Assembly (NCBI RefSeq): GCF_015732155.1
Contig: NZ_WIQK01000001.1
Coordinates: forward strand, 1,808,001 to 1,872,000
Length of the DNA: 64,000 bases
Reading direction: 5' to 3'
From: Pectinatus sottacetonis
GTDB lineage: Bacteria > Bacillota > Negativicutes > Selenomonadales > Selenomonadaceae
The notes beneath the pieces are model-generated. The model was given only the letters and a program-made list of their open reading frames with translations. It was not told where the DNA came from and made no database searches. Shown here piece after piece: positions 1 to 8,072 of this stretch. Made by a program: the position numbers and the translations under genes. Numbering within the stretch: the first letter of the stretch is position 1; each line of letters begins with the position of its first letter.

Positions 1-192
1 TAAAAATATTTAATGGCCGGCGATAAAAACATCTAATACCATTAAACCGGCTTGAAGTAACAATTTTGAAAGGTTTTTACCGCAGCGTAATGGAATATCT
101 TTTATGCAGATTGTTACAGAAATATATTAACAAGGGAGAAACAAAAGGGTGGGATTGGTTGAATGAAAAATTGAACAGGAAATTAATAGCTA

Positions 193-663
193 TTATTCAT
201 GTCGTTTGCCGGTCATTTGAGAAATTTTTATTTTTAATACTATCGTCTTAGCATATGCTTTTTCTATATATTCAAGACCTTTATTATAGAAGTCAGGGCT
301 GTATTTTTTTATTAAAAGAGCTAGGGCTTCTTTTTTTTCGGCATCATCAGCCATAATACTTATGGTACCGAATACTACAGCTGATTTAAATCGTGATGTG
401 AACTTTTCCGGAACTATTTCAGCTTCAGATACTGCAGAAAAACACACAGCCTGATTACAGGAAATATTATTCATTTTATGTCCGTTGGCGGCACAATGAA
501 GATATATGGCTGAATTACCATCATAGGAAAAATTCATGGGGATACTGTAAGGAGTGCCTTTATTATCTGCTGTTGCCAGCGTTCCGTAAGTAGCATCTTG
601 CAGGACGATCTTTGTATCCTGTGTGGTGAGCTGGCGGTCCTTGCGGCGCATTTCATTAATCAT
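193..663 (-). CDS. pyridoxamine 5'-phosphate oxidase-like flavoprotein (NimA-type)
   Basis: A 156-residue protein of the split-barrel FMN-binding family that includes NimA-type nitroimidazole reductases and small PNPOx-like proteins. The N-terminal stretch GTLATADNKGTPYSIPMNF is the typical first strand pair of these proteins, followed by an IYLHCAANGHK segment that fits the family's phosphate/FMN-contact region and carries a histidine. Such proteins bind flavin as dimers in the cytoplasm; the substrate cannot be read from sequence. The ATG has an AAGGG Shine-Dalgarno about 8 bases upstream. It lies 13 bases after the aminotransferase gene on the same strand, so the two may be co-transcribed. 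Family assignment is good, function open. Confidence 0.8.
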   Translation of the reverse strand: MINEMRRKDRQLTTQDTKIVLQDATYGTLATADNKGTPYSIPMNFSYDGNSAIYLHCAANGHKMNNISCNQAVCFSAVSEAEIVPEKFTSRFKSAVVFGTISIMADDAEKKEALALLIKKYSPDFYNKGLEYIEKAYAKTIVLKIKISQMTGKRHE

Positions 664-676
664 ATAAAATCCCTTC

Positions 677-1915
677 TTAGAAAATAAATTTTATTTCTTT
701 AAGCCGGCGTTCTACTTCATTGACTATTTCTATTTCCTGTTTTTCATTGTCAGCTTCAAAAGTAACAGACATTCTTACATAATGTCCGGCATCATCCCAG
801 GGAACAGTGGAAATGAGTTTTTCTTTTATAAGAAATTCAGAAAAATTTTCGGCTGATGTGAAAGTAATGCCATTTTCAGTGCCGCGGGGAATTTTCAGGT
901 ATAAATAAAAAGAAGCGCGGGGTTTTTTTACAGAAAAACCAGCATTTTTCAAAGCTTTTACCAGTAACTCGTGGCGGCGGGAATATTTAGCAGCAGTTTT
1001 CAATGTTATTTGAGGATGACTAAAGCAGTATATACCGGCTTTTTGAATAGCAGCAAATTGTCCAGAGTCGTTATTGTCTTTTACTGCGGCAAAGCCTTTC
1101 ACTACTTTGGAATTACCACAGATAAAGGCCAGGCGCCAGCCTGTCATATTAAAAGCTTTAGACAAAGAGTGAATTTCTACGCCGACTTCTTTTGCTCCAT
1201 TAACAGAAAGAAAGCTCAATGGTTTTTCACCATCAAAAGTAAGCGCACCATAGGCTGCATCAGAAACGACAATGATATTATTTTTTTTAGCAAAGTTTAC
1301 AACTTTAGTGAAAAAGTCCTTGCTGGCAACTGCACCAGTGGGATTATTAGGATAGTTGAGATACAAAAGTTTGGCTTTTTGACATTGCTCCGGAGTTAAT
1401 GAGTCAAGATCAGGCAAAAAATTATTTTCGGTTAGTAATGGCAGTTCTACTACTTCACCACCGAGGGTTTTAGTCATACTTCCCATGACAGGATAGCCGG
1501 GGACGGTCATTATTGTAATATCCCCGGGATTAATAAAGGCCTGGGGCAGCAGAGCCAGCACAGATTTTGAACCGATGCCGTGATTAACTTCGTTGGCTGG
1601 ATCAAGTCCATATACATGATAAACATCTTCCATATATTTTACAGCGGCATCTTTGAATTCCTGGATACCATTATCGGTATAAAAGCGGTTTTCCCTGAGT
1701 TTGGCTTGTTCATATAAAACATCAATGACAGCATCTTCTGCTTTCCAGTCTGGTTCACCTACGCCAAGATCTATCAAAGGGATAGAAGGATTTTTTTTAC
1801 AGGCTTCTCTTTTGGCTCGCTTGATTTTTTCAAATTTATATAATACGGTACTCTTACCAAATTTGTTACCGCCGATGCGATCAGCAAAGGCTTCCTGGAT
1901 AAAATCTTTTATCAT
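677..1915 (-). CDS. dapL: class I/II aminotransferase, LL-diaminopimelate aminotransferase-like
   Basis: A PLP-dependent fold-type I aminotransferase of about 412 residues. The opening (ADRIGGNKFGKSTVLYKFEK) and the LIDLGVGEPDW segment match LL-diaminopimelate aminotransferases, which make LL-DAP from tetrahydrodipicolinate and glutamate for lysine and peptidoglycan synthesis. The PLP lysine is in SLSKAFNMTGWR, and NYPNNPTG and SDAAYG are the usual cofactor-contact motifs. I prefer the ATG at 1915 over a GTG at 1924, because the GGAGTG ribosome site abuts the GTG. It differs enough from classical DapL that another amino-acid substrate is possible. The NimA-like gene follows it and a MarR gene lies upstream on the same strand. 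Confidence 0.8.
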   Translation of the reverse strand: MIKDFIQEAFADRIGGNKFGKSTVLYKFEKIKRAKREACKKNPSIPLIDLGVGEPDWKAEDAVIDVLYEQAKLRENRFYTDNGIQEFKDAAVKYMEDVYHVYGLDPANEVNHGIGSKSVLALLPQAFINPGDITIMTVPGYPVMGSMTKTLGGEVVELPLLTENNFLPDLDSLTPEQCQKAKLLYLNYPNNPTGAVASKDFFTKVVNFAKKNNIIVVSDAAYGALTFDGEKPLSFLSVNGAKEVGVEIHSLSKAFNMTGWRLAFICGNSKVVKGFAAVKDNNDSGQFAAIQKAGIYCFSHPQITLKTAAKYSRRHELLVKALKNAGFSVKKPRASFYLYLKIPRGTENGITFTSAENFSEFLIKEKLISTVPWDDAGHYVRMSVTFEADNEKQEIEIVNEVERRLKEIKFIF

Positions 1916-1958
1916 AAGAAACACACTCCGTTTATGTTATTGTTAGATAATGAAAATT

Positions 1959-2444
1959 TTAGTGCATGGCATCAGCCAGAGCCTCAACTAGTAATTCAAA
2001 TGAACTCATTACTTCTCTGACATGTCCAGGCGGAAGCTGCTCAATTACCTTACGATAATAATCATCAATATCTTTTTTTAAGATATTTGCAGTGGATAGT
2101 CCTTTCGCAGTGAGTGAAGCTTCTATGCTTCGTCGATCATAACTGCTTCTTTTCTTTATTATGAATTTATCACGGACCAGATTATTCATAACCCTGGTTA
2201 TGGTACTTATGTCCAAATGGAGGTGCTGGCTTAATTCTTTGATAGGCAGTATTTTGAATTTACGCAGTTCAAGTAATATATAGCATTGGGAATTGGTCAG
2301 ACCATGTTTTTTTATTTGCTCTCGTTCTAAAATTTGAAAGGTACGGACAGTTTTTTGTAAAAGTATGCCTATATCGTCAATACAGCGTTGATACTTTTCT
2401 ACTTTGCTGATAATATTTCTCACCTCTTTATATAGTTGTATCAT
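1959..2444 (-). CDS. MarR-family transcriptional regulator
   Basis: A winged-helix MarR repressor of up to 161 residues. The core GLTNSQCYILLELRKF, ELSQHLHLDISTITRVMNNL (recognition helix) and a DRRS wing motif (SSYDRRSIEASLT) are clear. The annotated ATG at 2444 abuts a perfect 16-bp palindrome and has no ribosome site. A better site (GAGGTG, about 2420-2425) precedes an in-frame ATT/ATC pair near residue 11, so the true start is probably 20-30 bases further in and may be non-AUG. It probably regulates itself through the palindrome and perhaps the downstream aminotransferase gene. The ligand is unknown. Confidence 0.85.
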   Translation of the reverse strand: MIQLYKEVRNIISKVEKYQRCIDDIGILLQKTVRTFQILEREQIKKHGLTNSQCYILLELRKFKILPIKELSQHLHLDISTITRVMNNLVRDKFIIKKRSSYDRRSIEASLTAKGLSTANILKKDIDDYYRKVIEQLPPGHVREVMSSFELLVEALADAMH

Positions 2445-2460
2445 ACAAATAAATATTTGT
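2445..2460. promoter_or_regulatory. 16-bp palindrome, probable MarR operator
   Basis: ACAAATA-AA-TATTTGT is a perfect 7-2-7 inverted repeat at the 5' edge of the MarR gene, overlapping a TTGACA (complement of 2458-2463). Size, symmetry and position fit a MarR autoregulatory operator. This is inference from pattern and location only. Confidence 0.5.
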
Positions 2461-2572
2461 CAATTTCTTTATGCTGTTTTAGGCAGCTATATTTTTTTAT
2501 CTGTTGTACTAATAAAACAAAATCATAAAAATAATAGACGAATTTTATGTTTTTTAGATAAAAAAAATTCTA

Positions 2573-2660
2573 TTGACAATTGCAAAGTGTAATCTTATAA
2601 TACTTATATTGATAAAAGCAAAGGTGCTTTATTCTTAAAAGGAATAAAGTGCCTTTTTTT
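2573..2660 (+). promoter_or_regulatory. promoter plus immediate attenuator leader of the hut-like operon
   Basis: TTGACA (2573-2578) and TATAAT (2596-2601) are separated by 17 bp, a consensus sigma-70 promoter. Transcription should start near 2608. The RNA then enters AUAAAAGC at 2612 and a 15-bp terminator stem (2620-2634 with 2642-2656) ending in a U-run (2654-2660). A competing hairpin (AAAGC 2615-2619 with GCUUU 2626-2630, loop AAAGGU) would disrupt the terminator. The same arrangement and almost the same sequence recurs at 11418-11508 before the ABC transporter. I read it as a conserved attenuator whose effector, a protein or a small molecule, is unknown. The sequence from 2661 to the gene at 2800 is A+T-rich with nothing else recognisable. 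Confidence 0.7.
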
Positions 2661-2799
2661 ATAACATTTTATGAATGATTAATTCATTATATATAATTTA
2701 TGAATGAGATTATTTAAAAATGTGATTTTTTATTGTTAAGATTATAGCAGTTAAGCAGCCTTAATTTATTAAGCATATATTATAGCAGGAGATGATGGT

Positions 2800-4074
2800 G
2801 TGTTAATAGAAAAATTGCCAAAAACAAAAATATTAATAAATAAAAAGCGTTTAATGAAACATTTTGCAGAACTTTCACAGATCGGGCTGAATCATACTAC
2901 TGGAGGGATAGATCGTCAGTTAGGTAGTATAGGAGATAAAAATGCCCGTATTTGGTTAAAAAGGATCTGGAAAAATGAAATGCATTTAAATATTTATATT
3001 GATCCTATTGCTAATTTATGGGGAAGTTATAGCAGGCATCTTGAAAATAAACCGATAGTTTTTGGGTCACACCATGATAGTGTAGCTGATGGGGGAAAAT
3101 ATGATGGGGCCATGGGAGTGATTATCGCTATGGAAGTTATTCAGACAATAAAAGAAAATCATATCATTATGCGACATCCACTAGAGATAGTTTCTTTTAC
3201 CGGAGAAGAGCCTAATAGTTATTTGGTCTCAACTTTAGGCAGTAAAGTTCTTTGTGGTCGTTTGAATAAGGATGATATTTTTAAATTGAGTGATAAAAAT
3301 ACCGGACAGTTATTAAGTAAAACTATTGATTTATTAGGTGGTAATAGTCAAAAAATTGATAGTGCCCGTTTAGATAAAAAGCTTATGACGGCATTTTTAG
3401 AATTTCATATCGAGCAGGGACGTTGTTTGTTTAATCAGCAGCAGTCTGTGGCAGCTGTTACGTGTATAACAGGTATATATCGTGAAATAATAACAGTAAT
3501 AGGAGAAGCTAATCATGCAGGTACGACACATCTGGAAAATAGAAAGGATGCACTTTGTGCGGCAGCACAGTTATGTTTGGATATTGAGAATATAATGAAT
3601 GAATGTTCACATTTAGCTATAACTGTTGGGAAATTAAAAGTGAAGCCTGGAGCTGCTAGTGTTATTCCCGGTAGAGTTATTCTTACGATAGATATGCGTA
3701 CTGTTTATCCGGCAGAAAAAGAAAAAGCATTAGTTTTGTTACAAAAAATTGTTACTAAAATTAGTCAGGTAAGAGGTGTTAGAATAGAGCGAAAGATAAA
3801 TCTAGATCAATTAGAAATGCCTATGGATAGTAATGTCATAAATGCTATGGCTGATGCATTTGTAAAAAATGAACAGCCTGTTATAAAAATGGTTAGTATG
3901 GCTGGGCATGATGCAGCTAATATGGCTAGGCTCACAAAAGCAGGAATGTTGTTTGCTCAGAGTGTTGATGGTTACAGCCACTGCCCGCGTGAATATACAG
4001 CACCTAAAGATATAGTGATCGCGGCTCAGGTTTATCTTGATACTTTATTGATTTTAGACAAGGAGTTGGAATAA
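2800..4074 (+). CDS. M20-family amidohydrolase (hydantoinase/carbamoylase type)
   Basis: A 424-residue dinuclear-zinc amidohydrolase related to N-carbamoyl-L-amino-acid hydrolases and allantoate amidohydrolases. Metal-ligand motifs are visible: GSHHDSV (about residue 90), KYDGAMG, FTGEEPNS, EFHIEQG (about 206-212) and YSHCPREYT near the C-terminus. GEANHAGTT and IDMRT are further family hallmarks. The GTG start has AGGAG about 8 bases upstream. It sits one base before the HutF-like gene in a cluster with HutI and HutU. By position it may hydrolyse N-formyl-L-glutamate or N-carbamoyl-L-glutamate to glutamate, replacing HutG, but this is inference. Its codons are more A+T-rich than those of the genes that follow. 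Confidence 0.85.
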   Translation: MLIEKLPKTKILINKKRLMKHFAELSQIGLNHTTGGIDRQLGSIGDKNARIWLKRIWKNEMHLNIYIDPIANLWGSYSRHLENKPIVFGSHHDSVADGGKYDGAMGVIIAMEVIQTIKENHIIMRHPLEIVSFTGEEPNSYLVSTLGSKVLCGRLNKDDIFKLSDKNTGQLLSKTIDLLGGNSQKIDSARLDKKLMTAFLEFHIEQGRCLFNQQQSVAAVTCITGIYREIITVIGEANHAGTTHLENRKDALCAAAQLCLDIENIMNECSHLAITVGKLKVKPGAASVIPGRVILTIDMRTVYPAEKEKALVLLQKIVTKISQVRGVRIERKINLDQLEMPMDSNVINAMADAFVKNEQPVIKMVSMAGHDAANMARLTKAGMLFAQSVDGYSHCPREYTAPKDIVIAAQVYLDTLLILDKELE

Positions 4075-5412
4075 ATGTCAATGAAAATCATAAATGCTGC
4101 AGCTGTTTTTATTGATAACGAATTAACAAAGAGTTTTTCAATTGCCTTGGATGAGCATAGTGGGAATATTCAGGGAATAGGGTTTTGTAAGAATTTGTTA
4201 AAAAAATATCCAGATGCTGTGCAAGAAGATTGGGGGAATTTAGTAATTGTTCCCGGTAGTGTTAACGCTCATAATCATAGTTTTCAGAGTCTTTTGCGTG
4301 GTATTGCAGCTGATAGGCCTTTTTTGGAATGGCGCGATAATTCATTATATAAATATTCATCCCGTATGCGGTTACAAGATATTTATACAGGAGCGTTGTT
4401 TGCTTTTACTGAAATGATGAAATGTGGAGTAACAACTGTAGCAGATTTTTTTTATCTGCATCAATTCGGAATAGAGAGCGATGAAGCTATTGTTCAGGCG
4501 GCAAGGGACTGCGGCATACGCCTTGTTATCGCTAGTACAATGTATGACTGGGATGGTGCTCCTTCTGGTTATGTAGAAAATGTTGCTACCGCAGTAGAGC
4601 GCACCGAAAAGCTTATGAAAAAATATTCTGGCGGCATGGTTAAAGTCATTCCTGCCCCGCACAGTCTGCATGCGGCCTCACCTGATATGATAAAAGCCGG
4701 CCATAAACTAGCCCAAAAATATAATACGCCTTATCATATTCATGTTGCAGAAGAATTGTTTGAGGTTGAACAAGTGAAAGTTGAGCATAATACTACACCA
4801 CTCGCATATCTTGATACTATGGGGGTAGTGGATAAACATATGTCAATAATCCACGGGGTATGGCTTGATGATTCAGAAATAAAAACAATAGGAAATAAGA
4901 GCGCCCATTTGATATATTGTCCATCGAGCAATATGTTTTTGGCTGATGGCATAACGGACATTCCTTGTTATTTGAATAATGATGTACTTATTGCTCTTGG
5001 TAGTGATGGGGCCTGTGGTAATAATCGTATAAGTGTATTTGAAGAAATGCGTATGGTATCAATACTGCAAAAAGCAAAAACATGCGATGCTTTGTGCGTC
5101 AATTATAATGATTCGTTTAACATGGGAACAACTAATGGAGCTACTGTCTTAGATCTGCCTATTGGTAAAATAGCCACCGGCTGTAAAGCCGATTTTGTCG
5201 GTATTTCCACCGCTGACTTTTCCATGCAGCCTTTAACTGAAAAAGGTCAGCAATTTTTGCCCAACCTTATTTATTCCATGCAGCCAACCGCCATTAAACG
5301 AGTGGCTGTAAATGGTCAGACTACTGTTATTAATAATACTCTTACTAACATTGCTGACAAACGTGTACTTGATTTAGTACATTCCACCATGCAGCATTTG
5401 GAAAAAGATTAA
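4075..5412 (+). CDS. amidohydrolase, probable formimidoylglutamate deiminase (HutF-like)
   Basis: A 445-residue metal-dependent amidohydrolase. Metal ligands are visible in VNAHNHSFQ, HIHVAEE, IIHGVWL and LGSDGACGN. PFLEWRDNSLYKYSSRM and VADFFYLHQ closely follow the HutF pattern, in which formiminoglutamate is deiminated to N-formylglutamate and ammonia. The gene follows the M20 gene without a gap, and HutI and HutU are downstream, supporting a role in imidazole ring catabolism. Related TRZ/ATZ/SsnA-type deaminases cannot be excluded. Codon use shifts within the gene: the first ~400 bases favour A/T-ending codons, and later parts use more GCC/GGC/ACC, like the next genes. Confidence 0.7.
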   Translation: MSMKIINAAAVFIDNELTKSFSIALDEHSGNIQGIGFCKNLLKKYPDAVQEDWGNLVIVPGSVNAHNHSFQSLLRGIAADRPFLEWRDNSLYKYSSRMRLQDIYTGALFAFTEMMKCGVTTVADFFYLHQFGIESDEAIVQAARDCGIRLVIASTMYDWDGAPSGYVENVATAVERTEKLMKKYSGGMVKVIPAPHSLHAASPDMIKAGHKLAQKYNTPYHIHVAEELFEVEQVKVEHNTTPLAYLDTMGVVDKHMSIIHGVWLDDSEIKTIGNKSAHLIYCPSSNMFLADGITDIPCYLNNDVLIALGSDGACGNNRISVFEEMRMVSILQKAKTCDALCVNYNDSFNMGTTNGATVLDLPIGKIATGCKADFVGISTADFSMQPLTEKGQQFLPNLIYSMQPTAIKRVAVNGQTTVINNTLTNIADKRVLDLVHSTMQHLEKD

Positions 5413-5441
5413 TTTATACAAAACTTTCGGGGAGGTTTATC

Positions 5442-6641
5442 ATGTATTTAACAGATGAAGAACAAAAAATGCTCAATGGTGATTATGGTGAAGGAACCCA
5501 GCTGGCTATGAAGGTCTTAGCCGCAATTGGTGAAGCCTATGATGCACCTAAAATGGTACCAGTCAGCCGTACCCATGTTGCCCTGAGTAATCAGGAAGCC
5601 GATTTATGGTTTGCCGAAAAACTTGTTAATGGCAATGCCACCTGTCGCGTACGACCTACTGTAAATCCAAGTTTCAATTTAAAACAATTTCAGCAGATAA
5701 CTACTATAGATAAAAAAGACGAAGAAATCGTTAATCGCACCCATGCTGCTTACAATAAATTAGGTGCTATTATGACTTATAGCTGCACACCTTATTTGGA
5801 AAAAAATGTACCACGCTTTGGTGAAATTATTTCTTTTTCTGAATCAAGCGCCACCCCATTTGTTAATTCCGTATATGGAGCACGTTCCAACCGCGAATCC
5901 GCTCAAAGTGCTCTATGCAGTGCTGTTACGGGAGTAACTCCCTATTATGGTTTTTTGTTAAAAGAAAACCGAACCGGTCAGGTTTTAGTCCATGTTGAAG
6001 CAGATATGAATGATGATTTTGCTTATCAGATGCTCGGTTACTTTGCCCCCAAAAAAATTGGCTTTGATATTCCCGTGTTTGAAGGAATCACTAATCCCAG
6101 CAAGGAAGCTTTAATGAATCTTGGTGCACAGCTTAATACCGGCGGCAATGTTGCTTTATACCATATTCTTGGTTTTACTCCAGAAGCTCTTACCATAGAA
6201 GATGCTTTTCAAGGTAAAAAGCCCGCTAAAGAAGTTGTTATTACCAATGCCGATTTAAAAGCCATGCGCGAAGAAATTTCCGATACAAGCGGCAAAATTG
6301 ATTTTGCCCTTTATGGCTGCCCACATTTAACTATTGATCAGATAAGCACAATTGCTGATCTTGTAAATGGCAAAAAACTTGCTGTGCCGCTTTTCATAAT
6401 GACCTCCTCACTTACACGCCGCCTAACCCAAAAAATGGGCTATATGGATATAATTAACGCTGCCGGCGGAGAAATAGTCGAAGATACATGTATGGATCAG
6501 CCTTGTTGGAAATTTCTTTATGGCAAAAAAGGCATCACTGATTCACCTAAATGTGCTTATTATACCAAAAGACGTGATATGCAATTTGTTATTGCCCCAT
6601 TAAAAGACAGTGTAATGGCCGCATTGAAAGGAGAATACTGA
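5442..6641 (+). CDS. aconitase X, large (catalytic) subunit
   Basis: A 399-residue AcnX catalytic subunit (formerly DUF521). The family opening LTDEEQKMLNGDYGEGTQLA, SRTHVALSN and VNPSFNL are characteristic. Fe-S-type cysteine contexts include TYSCTPYLE, LYGCPHLT and DTCMDQPCW. Characterised members dehydrate cis-3-hydroxy-L-proline or, in archaea, mevalonate 5-phosphate, using an iron-sulfur cluster. The separate small swivel subunit starts one base after the stop. No proline racemase-like gene is nearby, unlike the hydroxyproline type. Here it sits between a HutF-like deiminase and a 2-hydroxyacid dehydrogenase followed by HutI/HutU, suggesting an imidazole-side-chain hydroxyacid substrate (hypothesis). 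GAGG precedes the ATG. Confidence 0.85.
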   Translation: MYLTDEEQKMLNGDYGEGTQLAMKVLAAIGEAYDAPKMVPVSRTHVALSNQEADLWFAEKLVNGNATCRVRPTVNPSFNLKQFQQITTIDKKDEEIVNRTHAAYNKLGAIMTYSCTPYLEKNVPRFGEIISFSESSATPFVNSVYGARSNRESAQSALCSAVTGVTPYYGFLLKENRTGQVLVHVEADMNDDFAYQMLGYFAPKKIGFDIPVFEGITNPSKEALMNLGAQLNTGGNVALYHILGFTPEALTIEDAFQGKKPAKEVVITNADLKAMREEISDTSGKIDFALYGCPHLTIDQISTIADLVNGKKLAVPLFIMTSSLTRRLTQKMGYMDIINAAGGEIVEDTCMDQPCWKFLYGKKGITDSPKCAYYTKRRDMQFVIAPLKDSVMAALKGEY

Positions 6642-6642
6642 T

Positions 6643-7047
6643 ATGTCAAAACAATATAAATGTCATAAAATATCCGGCGGTAAAGTAAAAGGTGAATTGT
6701 TATTTTCCCAAGATGGTCTGTGCTTTTATTTAATCAATCCTAAAACCGGTGAGGTAATCGAAAAGGAACACTGCCTGTATAAACAGTCCATTGCCAATAA
6801 AATATTAGTTTTTCCTTACGGTAAAGGCAGTTCTGTTGTCCAAGCTGATGGTATGTATCAATTAAAAATGACCGGCATGAATCCTGCTGGCATGATCGTT
6901 GTTAATGCCGATACCACCTTAGCCGCCAGTGCCATAATTTTAGATGCACCCATGGTCAATAAAATGGATAGCAATTTTTATGATGAACTTCACAATGGGA
7001 CTATGGTTGAACTTGATGCTGACAACGGTACACTAACCGTTCTATAA
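6643..7047 (+). CDS. aconitase X, small (swivel) subunit
   Basis: A 134-residue DUF126/AcnX small subunit, forming the swivel domain that completes the active site with the product of the preceding gene. KCHKISGGKVKGELLFS at the N-terminus, VFPYGKGSS (phosphate-loop-like) and PAGMIVVNADTTLAASAI are typical. The catalytic serine of the family would be in the GKGSS loop. The start is at 6643, one base after the large-subunit stop, with GGAG in the end of that gene as ribosome site, so translation is probably coupled. The split two-gene form is usual in bacteria and archaea. Confidence 0.85.
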   Translation: MSKQYKCHKISGGKVKGELLFSQDGLCFYLINPKTGEVIEKEHCLYKQSIANKILVFPYGKGSSVVQADGMYQLKMTGMNPAGMIVVNADTTLAASAIILDAPMVNKMDSNFYDELHNGTMVELDADNGTLTVL

Positions 7048-7061
7048 TTGAGGCAATAATA

Positions 7062-8033
7062 ATGAAACCTGTTAAAATTTGGATTATTGATGAAGAATGG
7101 CCCGATTATGAACATGAAACAGCTCTATTAAAACAAGAACTACCTGGCTGTGAAATTCGTTATTCAGACTATGATTATGAGCATGACCTAGAAGAATTCG
7201 GCAAATATGCTGATATCATTTTAGCCCAGATTTATGTTAAGCTTAATGCTGCTGTAATAGACAAACTTGAATGCTGTAAGGGCATCGCAGTCTATGGCGG
7301 TGGCTACGATCGCGTCGATATCAAAGCTGCCCGGGCTAAGGGTATTTCTGTTACTAATGTGCATGGTTACTGTACTGAAGATATTGCCGACTATGTTGCC
7401 GCTGCCATATACAGCGTCTGCAAACCACTTAGTAATTATAATGATTCTATTACCCAGGGTTTATGGGGAGCACAGGCTGTTAAAAATAACATTGCCCAGC
7501 GCGTATCAGCTAAAACCTTATTTATAGCTGGTTTTGGCACCATTGGCCGCGAAGTTGCTAAAAAAGCGCAGCAATTAGGTCTGAATGTATTGGTCTATGA
7601 CCCATTTGTCAGCCAAGATACTATGCTGGCCGCTGATGTTACACCTGTTACTTTATGCAACGGCTTTAAACAAGCTGATTTTATCAGTATCCATATAATA
7701 TGTACCGATGCTACTACCAATCTGATTACCAGTAAATATTTCTCACTTATGAAAAAAACTGCCTACATAATTAATACCGCCCGCGGTAAAATATTAAATG
7801 AACAGGATTTAATCACTGCTGTAGAAAACGGGGAAATCGCGGGTGCTTTTCTTGATGTAGTAACAATTGAACCGCCTACCGGTCAGGAAAAAATCTTTCA
7901 TACCAAAAATATTACTGTAACACCACATATTTGCTATATTTCACAAGAATCCTATAAAGAGCTCAAAGAACGTACCGCCCGTAATGCTGTAAAAATGCTG
8001 CATGGTGAAATACCTGCTGATTTAGTAAATTAA
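7062..8033 (+). CDS. D-isomer-specific 2-hydroxyacid dehydrogenase
   Basis: A 323-residue NAD(P)-dependent dehydrogenase of the D-2-hydroxyacid family. The Rossmann motif is GFGTIGREVAKKAQQLG (about residues 158-174), with a downstream acidic residue in VYDPFV. Catalytic residues are in NTARGKILNEQDL (Arg), FLDVVTIEPP (Glu) and TPHICYIS (His). It normally interconverts 2-oxoacids and D-2-hydroxyacids. The gene follows AcnX with a 14-base gap and precedes HutI, so its likely partner is an oxo- or hydroxyacid entering the same pathway. Imidazolepyruvate/imidazolelactate is a reasonable guess but not shown by sequence. Confidence 0.88.
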   Translation: MKPVKIWIIDEEWPDYEHETALLKQELPGCEIRYSDYDYEHDLEEFGKYADIILAQIYVKLNAAVIDKLECCKGIAVYGGGYDRVDIKAARAKGISVTNVHGYCTEDIADYVAAAIYSVCKPLSNYNDSITQGLWGAQAVKNNIAQRVSAKTLFIAGFGTIGREVAKKAQQLGLNVLVYDPFVSQDTMLAADVTPVTLCNGFKQADFISIHIICTDATTNLITSKYFSLMKKTAYIINTARGKILNEQDLITAVENGEIAGAFLDVVTIEPPTGQEKIFHTKNITVTPHICYISQESYKELKERTARNAVKMLHGEIPADLVN

Positions 8034-8072
8034 TTATTTATATTAAGTTTTGTCCAAAGGCTAGGTGAACTT

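Noticed and set aside
66-251. 61-codon plus-strand frame at the left edge
   Set aside because: No ribosome site, overlaps the 3' end of the flavoprotein gene on the other strand, and no recognisable motif.
971-1399. 142-codon plus-strand frame within the aminotransferase gene
   Set aside because: Antisense shadow of a clearly conserved gene; no start signals or family.
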